Positions 6,190 through 10,675 of a DNA stretch of 10,675 nucleotides are shown in pieces (the stretch's first letter is position 1; each line of letters begins with the position of its first letter). The stretch comes from Oscillospiraceae bacterium (lineage in GTDB: Bacteria > Bacillota_A > Clostridia > Oscillospirales > Oscillospiraceae). Under the pieces are notes generated by a model, which worked only from the letters and a program-made list of their open reading frames with translations, was not told the origin of the DNA and made no database searches. Made by a program: the position numbers and the translations under genes. The DNA lies in the NCBI GenBank assembly GCA_016302005.1, contig JAEDOK010000054.1, forward strand, positions 1-10,675, read 5' to 3'.

Positions 6190-7005
6190 TTATGATCGGC
6201 GCTCCGCCGTTACGGCACAGGCACGCTTCTTGCGAAAATAGCAATAAAGCAGACAGCCCGCGTTTACTGTGATCAACAGCAATGAGATCCACTGGGAGGT
6301 GGAAAGTCCAAACCATATACCGCGGTAAGCGTCGCCGCGCAGGAACTCATCGAAAAAGCGGAAGGTCGGATAGGCGAACAGATAGACCGAAAGCAGCCGT
6401 CCCTCCAATTTTTTCTTCCGGAACAGAGAATAAAGCACCAAGCACAGACAGGCATTGAACGCCGCCTCCAAAAGCTGCACCGGAAAACGCCGCACATCGT
6501 TTGCAAAGGGGATCGGAGAATAATGATACACAAAGCCGAAACTGCTTTCGATCCCAAAGCAGCACCCGCTGAAAAAACAGCCGAGTCTGCCAAACACATG
6601 AAACAGTGGAATACCGATCGCCGCAACATCCAAATAGCGCGCATTCAGGTGCTTTTTCCGGGTATAGACCAGCGTCACGATCAGGATCCCGATCAGACCG
6701 CCGTAAAAGACCGAGCCGTCGAAGATGATCTTCAGCGCTGACAAAAGCTCCCGAAAGGAGGATATTTTGTCGAAATTCCGAAACAGTGCCGCGATCAGAC
6801 GGTAATTGGTCAAGCCATAGAGTAAGCCTCCGCCCGCTCCTGCTGCGCCAAAGCCGATCAGGGTCATAAACAACATTTGGATCTCGTCAAGCCCGTGATG
6901 CTCCGCAATGCGGTAGAGAACAAAAAGCGTTGTCAGTATCCCGAGAATTGCCAAGACGAGATAAGCCGAGATCGTTTTATCAAATATCTGAACATTAGGA
7001 ATCAT
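6190..7005 (-). CDS. lgt: Prolipoprotein diacylglyceryl transferase family protein (Lgt-like)
   Basis: A 271-residue membrane enzyme with several hydrophobic segments (about 13-31, 44-66, 97-115, 126-150, 176-196, 204-214, 235-256). Lgt moves a diacylglyceryl group from phosphatidylglycerol to the lipobox Cys of preprolipoproteins. Matching segments are GSVFYGGLIG (97-106), HVFGRLGCFFSGCCFG (136-151) with Arg140 as the likely essential Arg of the family, FPVQLLEA (174-181) and FRFFDEFLRGD (215-225). The usual HGGL is YGGL here, and the Cys-rich GCCFG marks the branch common in Clostridia, which often have more than one copy, so it may be a paralogue rather than the only lgt. The length is normal. 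ATG 7005 has AGGAGA about 6 bases upstream. A terminator-like hairpin separates it from the next gene upstream, and I see no strong promoter of its own, so expression may depend on read-through. Confidence 0.82.
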   Translation of the reverse strand: MIPNVQIFDKTISAYLVLAILGILTTLFVLYRIAEHHGLDEIQMLFMTLIGFGAAGAGGGLLYGLTNYRLIAALFRNFDKISSFRELLSALKIIFDGSVFYGGLIGILIVTLVYTRKKHLNARYLDVAAIGIPLFHVFGRLGCFFSGCCFGIESSFGFVYHYSPIPFANDVRRFPVQLLEAAFNACLCLVLYSLFRKKKLEGRLLSVYLFAYPTFRFFDEFLRGDAYRGIWFGLSTSQWISLLLITVNAGCLLYCYFRKKRACAVTAERRS

Positions 7006-7019
7006 TGTTTCTCCTAAAG

Positions 7020-7053
7020 AAAGCAGACATAAGTCTGCGCTTATGTCTGCTTT
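7020..7053 (-). terminator. Hairpin between the DUF4190-like gene and the Lgt-like gene
   Basis: AAAGCAGACATAAG (7020-7033) pairs perfectly with CTTATGTCTGCTTT (7040-7053) around a 6-base loop. Read on the minus strand it is followed by a T-rich stretch (TTTCTTTAGG) that runs straight into the Lgt ribosome binding site. It can end the upstream transcript or act as an attenuator in the lgt leader. On the plus strand it is also followed by Ts (TTTTCTGTTTTTG), but no plus-strand gene ends here. Confidence 0.7.
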
Positions 7054-7077
7054 TCTGTTTTTGTCTTATGGAAAATA

Positions 7078-7518
7078 TCAATACCAATATCCGCTGTAGT
7101 TGATGATGTCATTTGCTGCACTGAGAACGCAGATGTAGCAGATAACAGCGATCAGGGACAGCGCCGTGCCGACAATACCGCAGACAAGACCCGCAATCGC
7201 AAGACCCTTGCCGGAGTTCGTCGTCTTTGCGACCTGCATACCCTTCGCGCCGAGGATAATGCCGACAACGGAGAGCACAAGAGCCACGAAGGAGAACCAA
7301 CCAAACCAGCAGAACACCACGCCGATAATGCCGCAAACCAAAGCGCCGATCGCCATCGGATTGCTCTGCTTCGGAGCCTGCGGATAGCCGGGCTGCTGAT
7401 ACGGCTGCTGATAGGGCGGCTGCTGATAGGGCTGCTGCTGATACGGCTGCTGATATTGCGGCTGCTGATACGGCTGCTGCGGCTGCTGCTGCTGATAGTC
7501 ATTGTTGTTGTAGTCCAT
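7078..7518 (-). CDS. DUF4190-like membrane protein with Gln/Pro/Tyr-rich N-terminal tail
   Basis: A 146-residue protein in two parts. Residues 1-50 are a low-complexity tail made of QQPYQQP-type units, ending GYPQAPKQ. Residues 54-133 are hydrophobic: NPMAIGALVCGIIGVVFCW and FVALVLSVVGIILGAKG form a hairpin of two membrane spans, and GLAIAGLVCGIVGTALSLIAVICYICVL forms a third. The repeated LVCGIxG and the G(I/L)xLGxKG patterns fit the DUF4190 type of small membrane protein, whose role is unknown; Gln/Pro-rich tails on such proteins are common in Gram-positive bacteria and are probably cytoplasmic. I chose the ATG at 7518, with GAGAGGAGC about 8 bases upstream, over the in-frame ATG at 7548. 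It has a good promoter upstream and a hairpin after the stop, so it is likely a single-gene unit. Confidence 0.82.
   Translation of the reverse strand: MDYNNNDYQQQQPQQPYQQPQYQQPYQQQPYQQPPYQQPYQQPGYPQAPKQSNPMAIGALVCGIIGVVFCWFGWFSFVALVLSVVGIILGAKGMQVAKTTNSGKGLAIAGLVCGIVGTALSLIAVICYICVLSAANDIINYSGYWY
7391..7500 (-). repeat. In-gene tandem repeat encoding the Gln/Pro/Tyr tail
   Basis: On the plus strand CTGCTGATA recurs seven times at spacings of mostly 12 to 18 bases, interleaved with GGC or GGG. On the coding strand this reads TATCAGCAG, that is Tyr-Gln-Gln, joined by Pro codons. The array stays in frame, and units of three-base multiples would change tail length without breaking the gene. Confidence 0.8.
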
Positions 7519-7580
7519 TGAAAACGCTCCTCTCTTTTGTGTATGCAAAAGGAAGTTTTTCCATTCCGCATTCTATTATT

Positions 7581-7610
7581 AGAATACAACAGCCTGCACA
7601 CCTTTGTCAA
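7581..7610 (-). promoter_or_regulatory. Predicted promoter of the DUF4190-like gene
   Basis: On the minus strand TTGACA (7610-7605) and TATTCT (7586-7581) are separated by 18 bases, with an expected start near 7574 and a leader of about 55 bases. Confidence 0.65.
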
Positions 7611-7650
7611 GTGTTATTTCCGCATTTTTATTTTATGATACTTCCTTTTT

Positions 7651-7687
7651 ATACAAAACGCACCCGCATAGTGGGTGCGTTTTGTAT
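7651..7687 (-). terminator. Intrinsic terminator of the trpB2 gene
   Basis: ATACAAAACGCACCC (7651-7665) and GGGTGCGTTTTGTAT (7673-7687) form a perfect 15-bp stem with a 7-base loop. On the minus strand the GC-rich core CGCACCC/GGGTGCG is followed by TTTTGTAT, the standard layout of a rho-independent terminator. It begins 4 bases after the trpB2 stop. The stem is symmetric, but no plus-strand gene needs it. Confidence 0.88.
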
Positions 7688-7690
7688 GCG

Positions 7691-9067
7691 TCAATCTACT
7701 TTAGGAAGCTTGGCAAGGCTCTTCGCGATATCCTCATCGGTGGGGATATAATCGCCCATCTCGCCGTCATTATACTTCTGATAGGCAACGAGATCAAAGT
7801 AGCCCGTGCCGGTCAGACCGAAGACGATGTTCTTCTCCTCGCCGGTCTCCTTGCACTTCAGCGCCTCATCAATGGCAACGCGGATGGCGTGGCTGCTCTC
7901 CGGTGCCGGCAGGATGCCTTCAACGCGGGCGAACATCTCCGCCGCCTCAAACACACTCGTCTGCTCCACGCTCGTCGCTTCAATATAACCGTCGTCATAA
8001 AGCTGCGAGACGATGCTGCTCATGCCGTGATAGCGCAGACCGCCGGCATGGTTGGCAGAGGGGATAAACGAGCTGCCGAGGGTATACATCTTCGCCAGCG
8101 GACAGACCATGCCGGTATCACAGAAGTCATAGGCGTATTTGCCGCGCGTCAGACTCGGGCAGGATGCCGGTTCCACAGCGATGATGCGCATATCCGCTTC
8201 GCCGCGCAGCTTCTGTCCGACGAACGGTGCGATCAGACCGCCGAGGTTCGAGCCGCCGCCCGCGCAGCCGATGATGATATCGGGCTTGATGCCGTACTTA
8301 TCCATCGCTGCCTTTGCTTCCAGACCGATCACAGACTGATGCAGCAGCACTTGCGCCAAAACGCTGCCGAGGACATAGCGGTAGCCCTCATGCGTCACCG
8401 CTGTCTCAACCGCCTCGGAGATCGCGCAGCCGAGCGAGCCGGTCGTTCCGGGGAACTCCTCTAAAATCTTTCTGCCCACATTCGTGGTATTTGACGGCGA
8501 CGGCGTGACAGACGCGCCATAGGTGCGCATGACCTCACGGCGGAAGGGCTTCTGCTCATAGGACACCTTGACCATGAAAACCTTGCAGTCCAAGTCAAAA
8601 TACGAACAAGCCATCGACAGCGCCGTGCCCCACTGACCGGCACCGGTCTCGGTGGTCACGCCCTTGAGTCCCTGTTTCTTTGCGTAATAAGCCTGCGCGA
8701 TGGCGGAATTGAGTTTATGGCTGCCGGAGGTGTTGTTGCCCTCGAATTTATAGTAGATGTGTGCCGGTGTACCGAGCTTCTTCTCTAAGCAGTATGCGCG
8801 CACCAGCGGCGACGGACGGTACATTTTGTAGAAATCGCGGATCTCCTGCGGAATGGGGATATATGCCGTGTCGTTGTCCAGCTCCTGCTCGGCAAGCTCG
8901 CGGCAGAACACACCGGACAATTCCTCGAGCGTCATGGGCTTACCCGTCCCGGGATTGAGCAGGGGGGCGGGCTTATTCTTCATATCCGCGCGGACATTGT
9001 ACCATGCCTGCGGCATCTCCGATTCTTCCAAATAGATCTTGTACGGGATCTCCTTCTGATTTGCCAT
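7691..9067 (-). CDS. trpB: Tryptophan synthase beta chain, TrpB2 (stand-alone) type
   Basis: A 458-residue PLP enzyme of fold type II expected to join indole with L-serine (or O-phosphoserine) to make tryptophan. Landmarks: RPSPL (84-88), the PLP-lysine segment NTSGSHKLNSA (112-122) with Lys118, ETGAGQWG (139-146) with the catalytic Glu139, and the phosphate loop CAGGGSN (267-273). The extra N-terminal 60-odd residues, the GSHKLNSA form and the long C-terminal region place it in the TrpB2 branch (TrpB-like, about 420-460 residues) rather than TrpB1, which pairs with TrpA. No trpA or other trp gene is next to it, fitting a stand-alone enzyme that may salvage free indole. ATG 9067 has AAAGGAG about 10 bases upstream. 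A Trp-type T-box leader before it means it is turned on when charged tRNA-Trp is scarce, which strongly supports the assignment. Confidence 0.93.
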   Translation of the reverse strand: MANQKEIPYKIYLEESEMPQAWYNVRADMKNKPAPLLNPGTGKPMTLEELSGVFCRELAEQELDNDTAYIPIPQEIRDFYKMYRPSPLVRAYCLEKKLGTPAHIYYKFEGNNTSGSHKLNSAIAQAYYAKKQGLKGVTTETGAGQWGTALSMACSYFDLDCKVFMVKVSYEQKPFRREVMRTYGASVTPSPSNTTNVGRKILEEFPGTTGSLGCAISEAVETAVTHEGYRYVLGSVLAQVLLHQSVIGLEAKAAMDKYGIKPDIIIGCAGGGSNLGGLIAPFVGQKLRGEADMRIIAVEPASCPSLTRGKYAYDFCDTGMVCPLAKMYTLGSSFIPSANHAGGLRYHGMSSIVSQLYDDGYIEATSVEQTSVFEAAEMFARVEGILPAPESSHAIRVAIDEALKCKETGEEKNIVFGLTGTGYFDLVAYQKYNDGEMGDYIPTDEDIAKSLAKLPKVD

Positions 9068-9104
9068 GATGTGTTTCTCCTTTCAATTTTTGTTTGGGAG
9101 AGGA

Positions 9105-9366
9105 ATACAAAAACTCCTGTCCCAGAAATCTGCTGGGACAGGAGTGAAAATCAATCCTGCGGTGCCACCCGGCTTGACGCGTTGCGCCCACTTTATGCGT
9201 ACAATCATACGCCGACCCTTGATAACGAAGTGCCTGCTCCGTCTCGCCTACTCTGCTTCGGCTCGCCCTCCGATGCCCATTCGGCACAACCTTCCATACC
9301 GCACTCCCACCGACGGCGGCTCTCTGTGATTTCCGTGCTGTGCTTACTCACTCATCTTCAACGGTT
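9105..9366 (-). promoter_or_regulatory. T-box riboswitch, tRNA-Trp specific, upstream of trpB2
   Basis: Read on the minus strand from about 9366. The Stem I elements GATGAGTGAGTAAGC (AGTA at 9348-9345), AGAGAG (9325-9320) and GGTGGGA (9311-9305) match T-box leaders. The specifier region reads GCCGAATGGGCATC, with UGG (Trp) at 9279-9277 directly after GAA. The T-box sequence GGGTGGCACCGCAG (9170-9157) carries the bulge UGGC, which would pair with an acceptor end GCCA, as in bacterial tRNA-Trp with G73. A 13-bp terminator follows. Uncharged tRNA-Trp should favour the antiterminator and let trpB2 be transcribed. This accounts for most of the 422-base gap between trpB2 and rubrerythrin. Confidence 0.93.
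9108..9145 (-). terminator. T-box regulated terminator
   Basis: ACTCCTGTCCCAG (9113-9125 on the plus strand) and its complement (9133-9145) form a perfect 13-bp stem with a 7-base loop, followed on the minus strand by TTTTTG. It sits just after the T-box sequence and before the ribosome binding site of trpB2, the normal place for the regulated terminator. Confidence 0.9.
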
Positions 9367-9372
9367 TTCCGC

Positions 9373-9401
9373 ATTATACCACCGTATTCTCCCTTTGTCA
9401 A
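9373..9401 (-). promoter_or_regulatory. Consensus promoter of the T-box/trpB2 transcript
   Basis: On the minus strand TTGACA (9401-9396), a 17-base spacer and TATAAT (9378-9373) match the sigma-A consensus perfectly. A constant strong promoter with control left to the leader is usual for T-box units. Confidence 0.88.
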
Positions 9402-9425
9402 TCCCTCAAAAGGAAAATTTTTCTC

Positions 9426-9454
9426 TTGCAAATGCAGCTCATTTGGGGTATGCT
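9426..9454 (+). promoter_or_regulatory. Predicted rubrerythrin promoter
   Basis: TTGCAA (9426-9431) and TATGCT (9449-9454) with a 17-base spacer precede the GGAGG site and the ATG at 9490. Its -35 box is 24 bases from that of the divergent trpB2 promoter. I recognise no clear PerR-type operator. Confidence 0.6.
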
Positions 9455-9489
9455 AAGGGTACAAGTATTTTACATTGGAGGTATGATCT

Positions 9490-10023
9490 ATGAAATACGC
9501 AGGCACAAAAACCGAACTGAATCTCCGTGAGGCATTCGCGGGGGAAAGTCAGGCACGCAACCAGTACACCTATTTTGCAAGCGTTGCCAAGAAGCAGGGC
9601 TTCGAGCAGATCGCCGCGCTCTTCCTGAAGACGGCAGAGAACGAAAAGGAGCACGCAAAGCTCTGGCTCAAGGCGCTCGAGGGCATCGGCGACACCAAGG
9701 CAAACCTTGCCGCAGCCGCCAAGGGCGAAAACTACGAGTGGACGGATATGTACGACCGTTTTGCCAAGGAGGCGGACGAAGAGGGCTTTCACGAGCTGGC
9801 AGAGCAGTTCCGCGGTGTCGCGATGATCGAAAAATCCCACGAGGAGCGTTTCCGCGCACTATTGAACAATGTTGAGATGCAGACCGTCTTCGAAAAAGCG
9901 GGCGAAACCATGTGGGAATGCCGCAACTGCGGTCATCTCGTCATGGGCAAAAAAGCTCCCGAAATCTGCCCCGTTTGCGCCCACCCCCAGTCCTATTTTG
10001 AGGTCCGCGCAGAGAACTATTGA
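9490..10023 (+). CDS. rbr: Rubrerythrin
   Basis: A 177-residue non-haem iron protein that reduces hydrogen peroxide to water in the cytoplasm of anaerobes, using electrons from rubredoxin or a similar carrier. The N-terminal four-helix domain supplies the diiron ligands: Glu19 (GESQARNQY), Glu52 and His55 (ENEKEH), Glu94 and Glu97 (KEADEEGF), Glu114 and His117 (IEKSHEERF). The C-terminal rubredoxin-like domain holds a single iron with Cys144, Cys147 (CRNCG), Cys160 and Cys163 (CPVC). All key residues are present and the length is within the classic range (about 170-195). ATG 9490 has GGAGG about 8 bases upstream. It is a single-gene unit with its own promoter and terminator, suggesting peroxide defence in a strict anaerobe; a regulator such as PerR is inferred only from knowledge of the family. 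Confidence 0.96.
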   Translation: MKYAGTKTELNLREAFAGESQARNQYTYFASVAKKQGFEQIAALFLKTAENEKEHAKLWLKALEGIGDTKANLAAAAKGENYEWTDMYDRFAKEADEEGFHELAEQFRGVAMIEKSHEERFRALLNNVEMQTVFEKAGETMWECRNCGHLVMGKKAPEICPVCAHPQSYFEVRAENY

Positions 10024-10103
10024 TCCCGCCGCCCGGCGCTGTGCTGCTTTTTCCCGGTTCCTCACAGCCGCCGGTACGCTTTCAGCCGCAAAACACCATT
10101 TTA

Positions 10104-10146
10104 AGCAGCCACGCCCCCCAAAAGGCGTGGCTGCTGTCTTTCTCCT
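10104..10146 (+). terminator. Rubrerythrin terminator
   Basis: AGCAGCCACGCC (10104-10115) and GGCGTGGCTGCT (10124-10135) form a perfect 12-bp stem around CCCCAAAA, followed by GTCTTTCTCCT. It is about 80 bases after the rubrerythrin stop. On the minus strand the same stem could stop transcription coming leftward out of the CRISPR array, although the run after it (TTAAAATGG) is weak. Confidence 0.8.
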
Positions 10147-10151
10147 ATTGC

Positions 10152-10167
10152 GGCGGCATTTGCCGCC
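10152..10167. repeat. Short GC hairpin just left of the CRISPR array
   Basis: GGCGGC-ATTT-GCCGCC is a 6-bp stem with a 4-base loop, 8 bases from the last (degenerate) repeat. It may simply be an intergenic palindrome or help end the pre-crRNA; there is no T-run. Confidence 0.4.
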
Positions 10168-10175
10168 AATCGCCA

Positions 10176-10208
10176 ATTTCCGCGCACACGCCCCTTGTGG
10201 GGCGCGAC
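10176..10208 (-). repeat. Degenerate terminal CRISPR repeat
   Basis: Compared with the other six copies this repeat differs at four positions (plus strand AACTC reads CGCGC, and TTGCGG reads TTGTGG), but the GCCCC/GGGGC stem is kept. Decay of the repeat farthest from the leader is usual, so this marks the old end of the array. Confidence 0.85.
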
Positions 10209-10607
10209 AACGCAGAACACGACGCGCTGTTTGATGTGCTCATTTCAACTCACACGCCCCTTGCGGGGCGCGACTATGGGAAACGCTGCGTTTTTACCGG
10301 CGCTTTAATTTCAACTCACACGCCCCTTGCGGGGCGCGACATGGGGCGCGTGCAGGCATCTATCGAGTTTAACATTTCAACTCACACGCCCCTTGCGGGG
10401 CGCGACTTGTTTTTGGCTATGTGGCGAACGCAACAAAATAATTTCAACTCACACGCCCCTTGCGGGGCGCGACCCAGCGTCACCAGCACGCGGACGGCAT
10501 CTTCGCCATTTCAACTCACACGCCCCTTGCGGGGCGCGACTGAATATGCCGGTGAAACCTTTTACGGATTTCGAATTTCAACTCACACGCCCCTTGCGGG
10601 GCGCGAC
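10176..10607 (-). CRISPR. CRISPR array, type I-C-like repeat, 7 repeats and 6 spacers
   Basis: Seven 33-base repeats start at 10176, 10242, 10308, 10374, 10441, 10508 and 10575; the six to the right are identical. Spacers are 33, 33, 33, 34, 34 and 34 bases and all different. On the minus strand the repeat begins GTCGCGCCCCGCAAGGGGCG and ends GTTGAAAT. The palindromic GCCCC/GGGGC stem and the GTCGC start and TTGAAAT end are typical of type I-C (Cas5d/Cas8c) repeats. That orientation makes GTTGAAAT the end of the repeat handle, so transcription should run right to left. The degenerate copy at the left end agrees, being leader-distal. No cas gene or AT-rich leader is in the window; the leader would be expected right of 10607, where PDZ-like coding sequence is found instead. 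Confidence 0.95.
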
Positions 10608-10675
10608 GCCTTGTCAACAGCCTCCGCAGGGCTGCCTTCCACGACACCCCGAACTGCGGCGCCCTTCGGTATGCC
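10583..10675 (-). pseudogene. Possible PDZ-domain coding fragment cut by the CRISPR array
   Basis: On the minus strand, from the window edge to 10608, one frame reads GIPKGAAVRGVVEGSPAEAV followed by DKA, then runs into the first CRISPR repeat and stops at a TGA at 10585-10583. The GxxVxxVxxGSPAExA pattern is that of the PDZ domain of HtrA/DegP-type proteases and related proteins, where AGL-x-x-GD would normally follow. Only 22 residues can be seen, so the call is tentative. If real, the frame is broken exactly at the repeat. Alternatives are a chance open frame, or a wrong join in the assembly at the repeats. Confidence 0.35.

Noticed and set aside
7604..8464. A 286-codon plus-strand open frame opposite trpB2
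   Set aside because: It is antisense to a well-supported enzyme gene, crosses that gene's terminator and shows no family motif.
10608..10641. A seventh CRISPR spacer
   Set aside because: No repeat or degenerate repeat follows at 10642, and the coding-like frame continues past that point, so this is flanking DNA in the sequence as given.

Overview
The window looks like a chromosomal segment of a GC-rich Firmicute, most likely a gut-type Clostridia (Oscillospiraceae-like). The reasons are: strong AGGAGG-type ribosome binding sites before almost every gene, sigma-A-type promoters with 17-18 base spacers, a T-box riboswitch, a Glu/Pro/Tyr-tailed DUF4190-like membrane protein, rubrerythrin (an anaerobe enzyme), and GTAGGGGCGGC-type intergenic palindromes that I recall from that group. 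The taxonomic call is inference; no rRNA or marker tree is available here.

Layout. (1) 16-207, minus: a small HMA-type copper/heavy-metal carrier, divergent from (2) a plus-strand operon at 347-3781. The operon holds a nucleoside phosphorylase, a divergent second phosphorylase-like paralogue, a cytosine-deaminase/SAH-deaminase-like amidohydrolase and a small RluA-type pseudouridine synthase. All four genes overlap (ATGA, 10 bp, GTGA), so they are probably translationally coupled. The first three look like a nucleoside/base salvage or catabolic module. (3) 3854-5215, plus: murC (peptidoglycan precursor synthesis) with its own promoter. (4) 5216-5592: intergenic DNA with palindromic repeats, then a promoter for a small lipoprotein gene (5593-6120). 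(5) Convergent to it, on the minus strand: an Lgt-family prolipoprotein diacylglyceryl transferase (6190-7005) and, upstream of that, a Gln/Pro/Tyr-rich DUF4190-like membrane protein (7078-7518). (6) 7691-9067, minus: a stand-alone TrpB2-type tryptophan synthase beta chain, preceded by a complete T-box leader whose specifier reads UGG (Trp) and whose acceptor-end bulge fits tRNA-Trp. (7) 9490-10023, plus: rubrerythrin, from a promoter back-to-back with the T-box promoter, followed by a good terminator. (8) 10176-10607: a 7-repeat, 6-spacer CRISPR array with type I-C-like 33-base repeats, oriented for transcription toward the left. Its right end abuts DNA that reads as part of a PDZ domain rather than as a leader.

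Most of the window is ordinary housekeeping and metabolism. The points most worth a second look are: the tandem phosphorylase pair, in which the second copy has lost the recognisable phosphate-binding signatures; the CRISPR array that directly abuts an interrupted PDZ-like reading frame with no leader or cas genes in view; the Trp T-box on a lone trpB2; and the palindromic intergenic repeats. I see no clear case for an entirely new system.
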